64,000 bases of DNA from Enterobacteriaceae bacterium 4M9 (GCA_010092695.1 JAADJJ010000001.1:806001-870000), one strand, 5' to 3'. Positions 46,819-56,998 are shown, counted from the first letter of the stretch. Program-made: numbers and translations. Notes: a model not told the origin generated them from the letters alone.

Positions 46819-47862
46819 ATGTTTAAAAAATTTCGTGGCATGTTTTCTAACGACCTGTCCATTGACCTGGGTACCGCGAATACCCTTATCTACGTTAAAG
46901 GACAAGGCATTGTACTGAATGAGCCCTCAGTGGTTGCCATTCGCCAGGACAGAGCGGGTTCCCCAAAAAGCGTAGCGGCCGTGGGCCATGACGCAAAGCA
47001 GATGCTTGGCCGTACGCCGGGTAACATTGCAGCCATTCGCCCGATGAAAGACGGCGTTATCGCTGACTTCTTCGTCACTGAAAAAATGCTGCAGCACTTC
47101 ATTAAGCAGGTTCACAGCAACAGCTTCATGCGCCCAAGTCCGCGCGTGCTGGTATGTGTGCCGGTGGGCGCTACTCAGGTTGAGCGCCGTGCTATCCGTG
47201 AATCTGCGCAAGGCGCAGGCGCACGTGAAGTTTTCCTGATTGAAGAACCGATGGCGGCGGCAATTGGCGCAGGCCTGCCGGTCTCTGAAGCGACCGGTTC
47301 AATGGTTGTGGATATCGGTGGTGGTACAACCGAAGTCGCGGTTATCTCTCTTAACGGCGTGGTCTATTCTTCTTCTGTACGTATCGGCGGTGACCGCTTT
47401 GATGAAGCCATCATCAACTACGTGCGCCGTAACTACGGCTCACTGATTGGTGAAGCGACTGCTGAGCGTATCAAACACGAAATCGGTTCTGCCTATCCGG
47501 GTGACGAAGTCCGCGAAATCGAAGTGCGTGGCCGTAACCTGGCTGAAGGGGTACCGCGTGGCTTTACCCTGAACTCGAACGAAATTCTTGAAGCGCTGCA
47601 GGAGCCGCTGACCGGCATCGTGAGCGCGGTAATGGTTGCACTGGAGCAGTGCCCGCCTGAGCTGGCATCCGATATCTCTGAGCGCGGCATGGTGCTGACC
47701 GGTGGCGGTGCGCTGCTGCGTAACCTTGACCGTCTGCTGATGGAAGAGACCGGTATTCCGGTGGTTGTGGCAGAAGATCCACTGACCTGTGTAGCACGCG
47801 GCGGCGGTAAGGCGCTGGAAATGATTGATATGCACGGCGGCGACTTGTTCAGCGAAGAGTAA
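46819..47862 (+). CDS. mreB: Rod-shape actin homologue MreB
   Basis: MreB forms membrane-attached actin-like filaments that direct lateral wall synthesis by the Rod complex. The 347 residues match E. coli: N-terminal amphipathic helix MFKKFRGMF, phosphate-1 SIDLGTANTLIY, phosphate-2 VVDIGGGTTEVAVIS, and adenosine motif TGGGALLRNLD. The ATG at 46819 gives this conserved start; an upstream ATG adds an unrelated stretch. Confidence 0.99.
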   Translation: MFKKFRGMFSNDLSIDLGTANTLIYVKGQGIVLNEPSVVAIRQDRAGSPKSVAAVGHDAKQMLGRTPGNIAAIRPMKDGVIADFFVTEKMLQHFIKQVHSNSFMRPSPRVLVCVPVGATQVERRAIRESAQGAGAREVFLIEEPMAAAIGAGLPVSEATGSMVVDIGGGTTEVAVISLNGVVYSSSVRIGGDRFDEAIINYVRRNYGSLIGEATAERIKHEIGSAYPGDEVREIEVRGRNLAEGVPRGFTLNSNEILEALQEPLTGIVSAVMVALEQCPPELASDISERGMVLTGGGALLRNLDRLLMEETGIPVVVAEDPLTCVARGGGKALEMIDMHGGDLFSEE

Positions 47863-47873
47863 TTTGTCGCTGC

Positions 47874-47898
47874 AGGAAGGGGGCTTCGGCCCCCTTTT
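47874..47898 (+). terminator. Attenuator-like hairpin between mreB and mreC
   Basis: AGGGGGGC-TTCG-GCCCCCTTTT gives a strong stem with a short T tract 12 bases after mreB. It could reduce transcription into mreCD, which are needed in smaller amounts than MreB. Confidence 0.7.
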
Positions 47899-47922
47899 CC
47901 GGATCCGGGAAACGCACAGCCT

Positions 47923-48966
47923 ATGAAGCCAATTTTTAGCCGTGGTCCATCGCTACAGATTCGCCTTGTTCTGGCGGTAGTGGTGGCGCTCGGCGTGATT
48001 ATTGCCGACAGCCGTCTGGGTACGTTCAGCCAAATCAGAACGTACATGGATACGGCCGTCAGCCCTTTCTATTTTATCTCCAACGGCCCACGCGAACTTC
48101 TCGACAGTGTGTCTCAGTCAGTCTCGACCCGCGATCGTCTGGAAAAGGAAAACCGGGCACTGCGCCAGGAACTGTTGCTGAAAAACAGCGAGCTGATGAT
48201 GCTGGGTCAGTACCGCCAGGAGAACGCGCGCCTGCGTGAATTGCTGGGTTCACCGCTGCGTCAGGACGAGCAGAAGATGGTTACCCAGGTCATCTCCACC
48301 GTTAACGATCCTTACAGCGATCAGGTGGTGATTGATAAAGGCAGCGTGAATGGCGTTTATGAAGGCCAGCCGGTTATCAGTGATAAAGGCGTCGTCGGCC
48401 AGGTGGTCGCCGTAGCCAAACTCACCAGCCGGGTGCTGCTGATTTGCGACGCCACACACGCGCTGCCTATTCAGGTACTGCGTAACGACATTCGCGTCAT
48501 CGCGGCCGGTAACGGTTGTACTGACGATCTGCAGTTAGAGCATCTGCCGGCAAATACTGATATCCGTGTGGGTGACGTGCTGGTCACATCCGGTCTGGGT
48601 GGCCGCTTCCCGGAAGGTTATCCGGTGGGCGTGGTGTCATCCGTGCGTGTGGATAACCAGCGTGCTTACACGGTTATCCAGGCGCGTCCGACAGCAGGCT
48701 TGCAGCGTTTGCGCTATTTGCTGTTGTTGTGGGGGGCCGACAGACAGGGTCTTAACCCAATGACGCCGGAAGACGTGCATCGCGTGGCGAACGAACGCCT
48801 GATGCAGATGATGCCGCAGGTACTGCCTGCACCAGATGCGATGGGGCCGCCCGCACCGATGCCTGCGCCTGCGACCGGCATGGCGATGCCGCCGGATGGT
48901 GTGCCGCCCGTGTTGCCTGCGCCAGCAACGAATCCAGCGACGCTTGCGCCGCAGGGAGGTCGCTAG
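47923..48966 (+). CDS. mreC: Rod-shape protein MreC
   Basis: MreC is a bitopic periplasmic scaffold that activates PBP2-RodA. The 347 residues have an inner-membrane helix (LVLAVVVALGVIIADS, about residues 14-29), a coiled coil (about 65-110, RLEKENRALRQELLLKNSEL) and the double beta-barrel domain. The last 50 residues are Pro/Ala/Met-rich and look disordered. It is about 20 residues shorter than in E. coli, through this tail. It overlaps mreD by one base. Confidence 0.97.
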   Translation: MKPIFSRGPSLQIRLVLAVVVALGVIIADSRLGTFSQIRTYMDTAVSPFYFISNGPRELLDSVSQSVSTRDRLEKENRALRQELLLKNSELMMLGQYRQENARLRELLGSPLRQDEQKMVTQVISTVNDPYSDQVVIDKGSVNGVYEGQPVISDKGVVGQVVAVAKLTSRVLLICDATHALPIQVLRNDIRVIAAGNGCTDDLQLEHLPANTDIRVGDVLVTSGLGGRFPEGYPVGVVSSVRVDNQRAYTVIQARPTAGLQRLRYLLLLWGADRQGLNPMTPEDVHRVANERLMQMMPQVLPAPDAMGPPAPMPAPATGMAMPPDGVPPVLPAPATNPATLAPQGGR

Positions 48967-49454
48967 TGGCAAGCTATCGTAGCCAGGGCCGTTGGGTCAT
49001 CTGGCTTTCTTTCCTGGTCGCGTTATTACTCCAGGTCATGCCCTGGCCGGAACAGATTATTGTTTTCCGGCCGAACTGGGTGCTGCTGATTCTGATCTAC
49101 TGGATCCTGGCGTTGCCGCATCGGATAAACGTCGGCACGGGTTTTCTGCTGGGGGCGGTGCTTGATCTTATCAGCGGTTCGACGCTTGGCGTGCGTGCGC
49201 TGGCTATCAGTATCGTGGCATACCTGGTGGCGCTTAAGTTTCAGCTGATGCGCAATCTGGCACTCTGGCAGCAGGCACTGCTGGTCATGGTGCTGTCACT
49301 TGCCGCCGATGTCATCGTCTTCTGGGCCGAGTTCTTAGTCATTAACGTGTCGTTTCGCCCGGAAGTACTCTGGAGCAGTCTGGTAAATGGCGTACTCTGG
49401 CCGTGGCTTTTCCTGCTGATGCGTAAAATTCGCCAGCAGTTCTCCGTGCAATAA
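48966..49454 (+). CDS. mreD: Rod-shape protein MreD
   Basis: MreD is an inner-membrane protein of the Rod complex that balances MreC. The 162 residues hold about five or six hydrophobic helices, beginning VIWLSFLVALLLQVMPW. The start is GTG overlapping the mreC stop, so translation is coupled. Confidence 0.97.
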   Translation: MASYRSQGRWVIWLSFLVALLLQVMPWPEQIIVFRPNWVLLILIYWILALPHRINVGTGFLLGAVLDLISGSTLGVRALAISIVAYLVALKFQLMRNLALWQQALLVMVLSLAADVIVFWAEFLVINVSFRPEVLWSSLVNGVLWPWLFLLMRKIRQQFSVQ

Positions 49455-49462
49455 GGTCTCTT

Positions 49463-50056
49463 ATGTTCACTCTCTGGCTTGCTTCAGGTTCACCGCGCCG
49501 CCAGGAGCTGCTCACACGGCTTGGCGTGAGTTTTACGCGCATCGTTCCTGGTGTGGAAGAAGTGCGGCGCGCGGGTGAAAGCGCTCAACACTATGTCCTG
49601 CGCCTGGCGCAGGATAAAGCGCAGGCGGGCGTTGCGTTAGCGGACAATGACTTGCCGGTCCTTGGCGCAGATACCATAGTTATCCTGAATGGCGAAGTAC
49701 TTGAAAAGCCACGTGATGAGGCACACGCTGCCGACATGCTGCGTAAGCTGTCGGGGCAAACGCATCAGGTGATGACCGCCGTCGCGGTTGCCGACCGGCA
49801 ACAGCAGCTGGATTGCCTGGTGGTGACAGACGTGACGTTTCGCCTCCTTTCAGAGCAGGATATTGCCCACTACGTTGCCAGCGGTGAACCGCTAGATAAA
49901 GCGGGGGCGTACGGTATCCAGGGGCTCGGAGGCTGCTTTGTCAGAAAAATAAACGGCAGTTATCATGCCGTCGTAGGTTTGCCGCTGGTGGAAACCTGGG
50001 AGTTGCTGAGCCATTTTCACGCATTGCGTGATGAACGAGGACAACATGACGGCTGA
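49463..50056 (+). CDS. yhdE: dTTP/UTP pyrophosphatase YhdE (Maf family)
   Basis: A Maf-family nucleotide pyrophosphatase; the E. coli orthologue hydrolyses dTTP and UTP. The 197 residues show the family motif ASGSPRRQELL near residues 6-16 and GADTIVILNGEVLEKPRD near 72-89, which carries the catalytic base. Its end overlaps the rng start by 11 bases. Confidence 0.96.
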   Translation: MFTLWLASGSPRRQELLTRLGVSFTRIVPGVEEVRRAGESAQHYVLRLAQDKAQAGVALADNDLPVLGADTIVILNGEVLEKPRDEAHAADMLRKLSGQTHQVMTAVAVADRQQQLDCLVVTDVTFRLLSEQDIAHYVASGEPLDKAGAYGIQGLGGCFVRKINGSYHAVVGLPLVETWELLSHFHALRDERGQHDG

Positions 50057-51515
50057 ATTGTTAGTAAACATCACCCCTTCTGAAACGCGGGTGGCTTATA
50101 TTGACGGCGGGATCCTCCAGGAAATTCACATCGAGCGCGAAGCGCGGCGAGGGATCGCAGGCAATATCTACAAAGGTCGTGTCAGCCGGGTTCTGCCGGG
50201 CATGCAGGCGGCATTTGTAGATATTGGTCTTGATAAGGCCGCATTCTTACATGCTTCAGACATCATGCCCCACACCGAATGCGTGGCCGGGGATGAGCAG
50301 AAAAACTTCACCGTACGCGATATCTCCGAACTGGTGCGTCAGGGCCAGGATCTGATGGTGCAGGTGGTCAAAGACCCGCTCGGCACCAAGGGGGCTCGCC
50401 TTACCACCGACATCACGTTGCCCTCGCGCTACCTCGTTTTTATGCCCGGTGCGTCGCACGTGGGCGTTTCCCAACGTATTGAAAGCGAAGAAGAGCGCGA
50501 GCGCCTCAAGCAGATTGTGGCGGAGTACTGCGACGATCAGGGCGGTTTTATCATCCGCACCGCAGCCGAGGGCGTCAGTGCGAAAGAGCTGAGTTCAGAC
50601 GCCGCTTACCTTAAGCGCGTGTGGCACAAAGTCATGGAGCGTAAAAAGCGCAACCAGACGCGCTATAAGCTTTATGGCGAGCTGGCATTAGCACAGCGCG
50701 TGCTGCGTGACTTTGCCGATGCCTCACTTGACCGCATCCGCGTGGACTCGCGCCTGACCTATGACATGCTGCTGGAATTCACCTCCGAATACATCCCGGA
50801 GATGGCGAATAAAATTGAGCACTACAGCGGTCGTCAGCCTATCTTCGACTTGTATGATGTTGAAAACGAAATTCAGCGTGCGCTGGAGCGCAAGGTTGAG
50901 TTGAAATCCGGCGGCTATCTCATCATCGATCAGACCGAGGCGATGACCACGGTGGATATCAATACCGGTGCGTTTGTTGGCCACCGCAATCTTGATGACA
51001 CGATTTTTAACACAAATATCGAAGCAACCCAGGCGATTGCGCGCCAGCTGCGTCTGCGTAATCTGGGGGGCATCATCATCATCGATTTTATCGACATGAG
51101 CAGTGACGAGCATCGCCGCCGGGTGCTGCATTCGCTGGAACAGGCGCTGAGTAAAGATCGCGTCAAGACCAGCATCAACGGCTTCTCACAGCTTGGTCTG
51201 GTGGAAATGACGCGCAAGCGCACGCGCGAGAGCGTGGAGCACGTATTGTGCCACGAATGCCCGACCTGCCACGGCCGCGGCACGGTCAAATCGGTTGAAA
51301 CCGTGTGCTATGAAGTCATGCGAGAAATTGTCCGTGTGCATCATGCCTACGATACCGATCGTTTCCTGGTCTATGCTTCTCCCACAGTTGCTGAAGCGCT
51401 AAAAGGTGAAGAGTCCCATGCGCTGGCAGAAGTTGAAATCTTCGTAGGTAAGCAAGTCAAAGTTCAGATTGAACCGCTCTACAATCAGGAGCAGTTTGAC
51501 GTCGTCATGATGTAG
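50046..51515 (+). CDS. rng: Ribonuclease G
   Basis: RNase G is an RNase E homologue that matures the 5' end of 16S rRNA and cuts mRNAs. The 489 residues match E. coli: S1 domain (GNIYKGRVSRVLPGMQAAFVDIG, in two parts from residue 36), 5' sensor, DNase I-like catalytic block (IDQTEAMTTVDINTGAFVG), and the zinc-link CPTCHGRG. The ATG at 50046 follows AGGA; earlier ATG codons are in frame but not conserved. Confidence 0.98.
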   Translation: MTAELLVNITPSETRVAYIDGGILQEIHIEREARRGIAGNIYKGRVSRVLPGMQAAFVDIGLDKAAFLHASDIMPHTECVAGDEQKNFTVRDISELVRQGQDLMVQVVKDPLGTKGARLTTDITLPSRYLVFMPGASHVGVSQRIESEEERERLKQIVAEYCDDQGGFIIRTAAEGVSAKELSSDAAYLKRVWHKVMERKKRNQTRYKLYGELALAQRVLRDFADASLDRIRVDSRLTYDMLLEFTSEYIPEMANKIEHYSGRQPIFDLYDVENEIQRALERKVELKSGGYLIIDQTEAMTTVDINTGAFVGHRNLDDTIFNTNIEATQAIARQLRLRNLGGIIIIDFIDMSSDEHRRRVLHSLEQALSKDRVKTSINGFSQLGLVEMTRKRTRESVEHVLCHECPTCHGRGTVKSVETVCYEVMREIVRVHHAYDTDRFLVYASPTVAEALKGEESHALAEVEIFVGKQVKVQIEPLYNQEQFDVVMM

Positions 51516-51546
51516 TGCGGCGCTGCCGCAGACAAGGAGTACAAGG

Positions 51547-54500
51547 GTGAGGCGACTGCCGGGCATACTGCTACTCACAGGCGCAACGTTGGTGGTGGTT
51601 GTCGCGCTGCTGGTGAGCGGCTTGCGTTTGCTGTTGCCGCATCTCAATACGTGGCGACCTGCGCTGGTGGAGAAAATTGAGCGTGCTTCGGGCGTGCCGG
51701 TTTCTGTTGAGCGTGTTGATGCTGCCTGGCAGAATTTTGGCCCGACGCTGGACGTGCGCAATCTGCGTACCGGTCTTAAAGATGGCGGCAGCCTGGAAGT
51801 CCGGCGCATCACGCTGGCGCTTGATATCTGGCAGAGCCTGCTGCACCTGCGCTGGCAGTTTCGCGATCTCACCTTTTACCAGCTACGCATGCACATCAAC
51901 GAGCCGCTTGAGCAAAACAGCGACGGCGAGATTGAGCCCGGGCGCATTGCCGACCTGTTCCTTAACCAGTTTGACCATTTCGACCTGCGCGACAGCAACG
52001 TAAGCTTCGTTACGCCCTCCGGCCAGCGCGCCGACCTTGCCATCCCTCAGCTTACCTGGCTCAACAGCCGCAACCGCCACCGTGCCGAAGGGCAAATCAG
52101 CTTATCAAGTTTTACCGGCCAGCATGGCAATGTGCGCATGCGTTTGGACCTGCGTGACGAGCAGGGACTACTGAGCAACGGTACGGTGTGGATGCAGGCA
52201 GACAATATCGACGTCACACCATGGCTGAGCCGCTGGCTGAATGAAAAAATTGAGCTCAGTGATGCACGTTTTAGCCTGGAAGGCTGGATGCAGGTGGAAA
52301 GGGGCGTGCCGAGCGGCGGCGACCTGTGGCTAAAGCAGGGCGGAGCCAGCTGGCCGGGGAGCGACAAGGCATACCGTCTGACGGTTGATAATCTCACCGC
52401 GCACGTCAGCAAAATGGACGGTGGCTGGCAGGTTGCCGTGCCGGATACGCGCATTGCCATCGATGGGCAAAAGTGGCCGCGAGGCTCACTGACGCTGGGT
52501 TGGCTCCCGGCACAGCAGGCTGGAGGCCCAAATGGTGAGCGCAGTGAGGAACTGCGCGTGCGCGCCAGCAATATGCAGCTGGAGAAACTGGGGCCATTGC
52601 TGCCTGTGGCAGAAAAATTTGCGCCGCGGGCAAGTGAAATCTGGAAGACCATGCAGCCGCGGGGACAGGTGGCGGCGCTGGCGCTGGATATTCCCCTTAG
52701 CCAGCCGCAGAAAACTCGCCTGCAAGGGCAGTGGCAAAACGTTACCTGGCGGCAGTGGAAGCTGCTGCCCGGAGTGGAGCACCTGGCGGGCAGCGTCAGC
52801 GGCAGCGTGGAAAACGGGCAGCTGGACGTTGCGATGCAAAATGCGCGCATGCCTTACAGCGGTGTGTTTCCTGCACCGCTGGAAATTGCTTCCGGGAAGG
52901 CGACGGTTGACTGGCGCAACAATGAGCGCGGCTTTAGCCTCGCCGGTAAAAATATTGACGTGCAGGCCAACGCCGTGCGGGCCAGCGGTGATTTTCGCTA
53001 TGTTCAGCCAAAAGATGATGTACCGTGGCTGGGCATTCTCGCCGGTATCCGCACCACCGATGCCGGTCAGGCATGGCGCTATTTCCCGGAAAACCTGATG
53101 GGTAAAAAGCTGGTGGATTACCTCAGCGGTGCTATCCAGGGAGGCCAGGTGGATAACGCCACGCTGGTCTACGGCGGCAACCCTAAATTATTCCCCTACA
53201 AGCACAATGAAGGGCAGTTTGAAGTGCTGGTGCCGCTGCGTAACGCCACCTTTGCCTTCCAGCCCGACTGGCCTGCGTTGCAAAACCTGGACATTGAGCT
53301 CGATTTTCTCAATGACGGGCTGTGGATGAAGGCACCCGCAGTGATGCTCGGCGGCGTGAAGGCCACGAACCTGGCCGCCGCGATTCCCGATTATGCCCGT
53401 GAAAAGCTACTCATTGATGCCGATATTAATGGCCCTGGCGGCGCGGTTGGGCCGTACTTTAAAGACACGCCGCTGGATGACTCACTTGCCGCCGCGCTTG
53501 ATGAGCTACAAATTGGCGGTGATGTGAGCGCTCGCTTACATCTTGATATTCCGCTGGACGGCGAGCAGGTCACGGCTAAAGGTGATGTACAGCTTCGCAA
53601 CAACTCGCTGTTGATTAAACCCATCGACAGCACGCTCGAAAACCTCAGCGGCAGCTTCAGCTTTGAAAATGGCAACCTTGTCAGCAAACCGTTGACGGCG
53701 CGCTGGTTCAATCAGCCGCTGAATCTCGATTTCACCACGCATGAAGGGCCTAAGGTCTATCAGGTGGGGGTTAACCTCAACGGCAACTGGCAGCCTGCGG
53801 CGACCGGCGTTCTGCCGCCGCCGGTAAATAAAGCACTCAAAGGCAGCGTACCGTGGAAAGGCAACGTGGCCATCGACCTGCCTTATCACGCAAGCCCCAG
53901 CTATAACGTTGAACTGAACGGCGACCTGAAGAATGTGAGCAGTCACTTACCTTCACCGCTGGCAAAAGCAGCGGGTGCCGCGCTGCCGGTCAATGTGGTT
54001 GCCAAAGGCGACCTGAAGCATTTTGATCTCACCGCGCGCGCGGGCGACAGCGGGCGTTTCAACAGCCGCTGGTTGCTGGGCGAAAAATTACGTCTCGACC
54101 GCGCCATCTGGGTGACAGACAGCAAAACACAGCCAGCGCTGCCGCAAAATAGCGGCATTGAGCTGAACCTGCCGCCACTTGACGGTGGTGAATGGCTGGC
54201 GTTGTTTCAGCAGGGCGCGGCGCAGGAAGTGAGTAACAGTACCCAGTTGCCACAGGCCGTCACACTGCGTACTCCAGCGCTGACGCTCGGTGGGCAGCGC
54301 TGGAACAACCTGAGCCTGGTGTCGCAGCCTGTAAGCGGCGGTACGCGCGTGAGTGTGCAGGGGCGCGAGCTTAACGGCACGCTGACCATGAACGACAGCG
54401 CAACCTGGCAGGCGGATATTAAATATCTCTATTACAACCCGACGCAGGACAGTACCGCCAACAGCGCCACGCCGTCTGTATTTGCGAGCAACGCGCGGGT

Positions 54501-55341
54501 GGACTTTAGCGGCTGGCCGAATCTGGCGCTGCGCTGTGCGGAATGCTGGTTGTGGGGGCAAAAATACGGGCGCGTGGATGCCGATATTACGATAAACGGC
54601 GACACGCTTAAACTTAGCAACGGCGTGCTGGATACCGGTTTTGCGCGGCTTAATGCCGACGGCGAATGGGTGAACCGTACTGACGGCCAGCGCACGTCGC
54701 TTAAGGGCAAACTTAAAGGCAAGCGCATTGATTCTGCGGTGAATTTCTTTGGTGCGAACAGCCCCATTCAGGGTTCTTCGTTCGATGTGGATTACGATCT
54801 GCACTGGCGCAACGCGCCCTGGAAGCCAGAAGAGGCTTCACTGAACGGCATTTTACGTGGCAGCCTCGGCAAAGGTGAAATTGCCGAGCTGGGAACCGGC
54901 CACGCGGGCCAGGTGCTGCGCCTGCTGAGTTTTGATGCGCTAATGCGCAAGCTGCGTTTTGACTTCAGCGACACCTTTGGCGATGGCTTCTATTTTGATG
55001 GTATCCGCAGTAACGCCTGGATAAAGGACGGCATCCTGCACACTGACGATACCTTGATAGATGGGCTGGAGGCCGATATTGCCATGAAAGGCACCGTCAA
55101 TCTGGTCAGGCGCGAGTTGAATGTTGAGGCCGTCGTGGCACCCGAAATCTCTGCAACCGTTGGCGTGGCAGCGGCCTTTGCGGTAAACCCGATAGTTGGC
55201 GCAGCCGTGTTTGCCGCCAGCAAGGTGCTGGGGCCGCTGTGGAGCAAAATTTCGGTGCTGCGCTATCGCATCACCGGGCCGATTGACCAGCCGCAGATTA
55301 ATGAAGTGTTACGTCAGCCGCGCGAGAGCGGTGCAAAATAG
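51547..55341 (+). CDS. yhdP: AsmA-like phospholipid transport protein YhdP
   Basis: YhdP is a very large envelope protein which, with TamB and YdbH, is required for phospholipid movement to the outer membrane. The 1264 residues have a single N-terminal membrane helix (ILLLTGATLVVVVALLVSGL, residues 6-25), a long periplasmic beta-rich repeat body (DUF3971) and a C-terminal AsmA-like part. The start is GTG. It follows rng by 31 bases and a terminator follows it. Confidence 0.97.
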   Translation: MRRLPGILLLTGATLVVVVALLVSGLRLLLPHLNTWRPALVEKIERASGVPVSVERVDAAWQNFGPTLDVRNLRTGLKDGGSLEVRRITLALDIWQSLLHLRWQFRDLTFYQLRMHINEPLEQNSDGEIEPGRIADLFLNQFDHFDLRDSNVSFVTPSGQRADLAIPQLTWLNSRNRHRAEGQISLSSFTGQHGNVRMRLDLRDEQGLLSNGTVWMQADNIDVTPWLSRWLNEKIELSDARFSLEGWMQVERGVPSGGDLWLKQGGASWPGSDKAYRLTVDNLTAHVSKMDGGWQVAVPDTRIAIDGQKWPRGSLTLGWLPAQQAGGPNGERSEELRVRASNMQLEKLGPLLPVAEKFAPRASEIWKTMQPRGQVAALALDIPLSQPQKTRLQGQWQNVTWRQWKLLPGVEHLAGSVSGSVENGQLDVAMQNARMPYSGVFPAPLEIASGKATVDWRNNERGFSLAGKNIDVQANAVRASGDFRYVQPKDDVPWLGILAGIRTTDAGQAWRYFPENLMGKKLVDYLSGAIQGGQVDNATLVYGGNPKLFPYKHNEGQFEVLVPLRNATFAFQPDWPALQNLDIELDFLNDGLWMKAPAVMLGGVKATNLAAAIPDYAREKLLIDADINGPGGAVGPYFKDTPLDDSLAAALDELQIGGDVSARLHLDIPLDGEQVTAKGDVQLRNNSLLIKPIDSTLENLSGSFSFENGNLVSKPLTARWFNQPLNLDFTTHEGPKVYQVGVNLNGNWQPAATGVLPPPVNKALKGSVPWKGNVAIDLPYHASPSYNVELNGDLKNVSSHLPSPLAKAAGAALPVNVVAKGDLKHFDLTARAGDSGRFNSRWLLGEKLRLDRAIWVTDSKTQPALPQNSGIELNLPPLDGGEWLALFQQGAAQEVSNSTQLPQAVTLRTPALTLGGQRWNNLSLVSQPVSGGTRVSVQGRELNGTLTMNDSATWQADIKYLYYNPTQDSTANSATPSVFASNARVDFSGWPNLALRCAECWLWGQKYGRVDADITINGDTLKLSNGVLDTGFARLNADGEWVNRTDGQRTSLKGKLKGKRIDSAVNFFGANSPIQGSSFDVDYDLHWRNAPWKPEEASLNGILRGSLGKGEIAELGTGHAGQVLRLLSFDALMRKLRFDFSDTFGDGFYFDGIRSNAWIKDGILHTDDTLIDGLEADIAMKGTVNLVRRELNVEAVVAPEISATVGVAAAFAVNPIVGAAVFAASKVLGPLWSKISVLRYRITGPIDQPQINEVLRQPRESGAK

Positions 55342-55346
55342 TGTCG

Positions 55347-55373
55347 GCGTGACGAGTTAACTCACGCTTTTTT
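55347..55373 (+). terminator. yhdP terminator
   Basis: GCGTGA and TCACGC form a stem with a nine-base loop, followed by TTTTTT, just after the yhdP stop. Confidence 0.82.
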
Positions 55374-55549
55374 CGGGGCGGCGGGCGGTTAACGCCCTGC
55401 CGCCCACATACCTTGTGGCGCGCGCAGCATGTAAAAAAGCGCGGCAAAATGCCTGGGCGCGCGTGCTTTAAGTTGACGTGGGCCGCGGATTATCCCAGGC
55501 TCACCAGATACCCCATCGCTGGGACAATAAAACGAATGAGTAATGAATA
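55374..55549 (+). promoter_or_regulatory. yhdP-tldD intergenic region
   Basis: A GC-rich stretch with another inverted repeat, GGCGGGCG around GTTAAC with CGCCCTGCCGCC (about 55380-55404), followed by an AT-richer stretch before tldD. It probably contains the tldD promoter, but no clear hexamers stand out. Confidence 0.4.
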
Positions 55550-56998
55550 ATGAGTCTGACGCTGGTTAGTGAACAACTGCTCGGGGCGCACGGCCTGAGC
55601 CATCAGGATCTGTTTTCCATTCTTGGGCAACTTTCCGAGCGCCGTCTTGACTACGGCGACCTCTATTTTCAGTCCAGCTACCACGAGTCCTGGGTATTAG
55701 AAGACCGCATTATCAAGGACGGCTCTTACAACATCGACCAGGGCGTGGGCGTGCGTGCGGTCAGCGGCGAGAAAACCGGCTTTGCCTATGCCGACCAGAT
55801 TAACCTGCAGGCGCTGGAGCAAAGTGCGCATGCCGCGCGCAGCATTGTTCTGGAGCAGGGCGAAGGTCGCGCGCGTGCGCTGGGCGAAGTGACACATAAA
55901 TCCCTGTACACCTCTGTTGACCCGCTCACCAGCCTGACGCGTGAAGAGAAGCTGGATATCCTCAAGCGCGTTGATGCAACCGCGCGTGCCGCCGACAGCC
56001 GCGTGCAGGAAGTCAACGTCAGCCTGACCGGGGTTTATGAACTGATTCTGGTCGCCGCTACCGACGGCACTCTCGCGGCAGATGTGCGCCCGCTGGTGCG
56101 CCTGTCGGTGAGTGTGCAGGTTGAGCAGGATGGCAAGCGCGAGCGTGGCTCCAGCGGCGGCGGCGGTCGTTTCGGCTATGAATGGTTCCTTGAGACCGTA
56201 GAAGACGGCGACGTGCGCGCCGATGCCTGGGCGAAAGAAGCCGTGCGTATGGCGCTGGTCAATCTCTCTGCCGTTGCGGCACCGGCCGGCACGCTGCCGG
56301 TGGTGCTGGGCGCAGGCTGGCCGGGCGTGCTGCTGCATGAAGCGGTCGGCCACGGCCTGGAAGGCGATTTCAACCGCCGTGGTACGTCGGTATTTAGTGG
56401 GCAAGTGGGTGAACTGGTGGCCTCTTCGCTGTGTACCGTGGTGGATGACGGCACCATGCAAAACCGCCGTGGCTCTCTTTCAATTGATGATGAAGGCGTG
56501 CCGGGCCAGTACAACGTACTGATCGAAAACGGTGTGCTGAAAGGCTACATGCAGGACAAACTTAACGCGCGCCTGATGGGCGTGGCGCCAACCGGCAACG
56601 GCCGCCGTGAGTCCTATGCGCATCTGCCGATGCCGCGCATGACCAACACCTACATGCTGGCCGGGAAATCCACGCCGCAGGAAATCATTGAATCCGTTGA
56701 TTACGGGATTTTTGCACCGAACTTCGGCGGTGGTCAGGTGGATATTACTTCCGGCAAGTTTGTGTTCTCCACCTCTGAGGCTTACCTGATTGAGAACGGG
56801 AAAGTCACTAAGCCGGTGAAAGGGGCAACACTGATTGGCTCAGGCATTGAAGCCATGCAACAAATCTCGATGGTCGGTAACGATCTGCGTCTGGATAACG
56901 GCGTGGGTGTGTGCGGCAAAGAAGGACAAAGCCTGCCGGTCGGTGTCGGTCAGCCGACGCTGAAGGTCGATAATCTCACCGTGGGCGGCACCGCCTGA
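55550..56998 (+). CDS. tldD: Metalloprotease subunit TldD
   Basis: TldD pairs with TldE (PmbA) to form a zinc protease that degrades unfolded peptides and processes microcins and the CcdA antitoxin. The 482 residues contain the metal motif LLHEAVGHGLEGD with His263, Glu264 and His267; the third ligand is probably the Cys in VCGKEGQSL. tldE is not in this window. Confidence 0.97.
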   Translation: MSLTLVSEQLLGAHGLSHQDLFSILGQLSERRLDYGDLYFQSSYHESWVLEDRIIKDGSYNIDQGVGVRAVSGEKTGFAYADQINLQALEQSAHAARSIVLEQGEGRARALGEVTHKSLYTSVDPLTSLTREEKLDILKRVDATARAADSRVQEVNVSLTGVYELILVAATDGTLAADVRPLVRLSVSVQVEQDGKRERGSSGGGGRFGYEWFLETVEDGDVRADAWAKEAVRMALVNLSAVAAPAGTLPVVLGAGWPGVLLHEAVGHGLEGDFNRRGTSVFSGQVGELVASSLCTVVDDGTMQNRRGSLSIDDEGVPGQYNVLIENGVLKGYMQDKLNARLMGVAPTGNGRRESYAHLPMPRMTNTYMLAGKSTPQEIIESVDYGIFAPNFGGGQVDITSGKFVFSTSEAYLIENGKVTKPVKGATLIGSGIEAMQQISMVGNDLRLDNGVGVCGKEGQSLPVGVGQPTLKVDNLTVGGTA

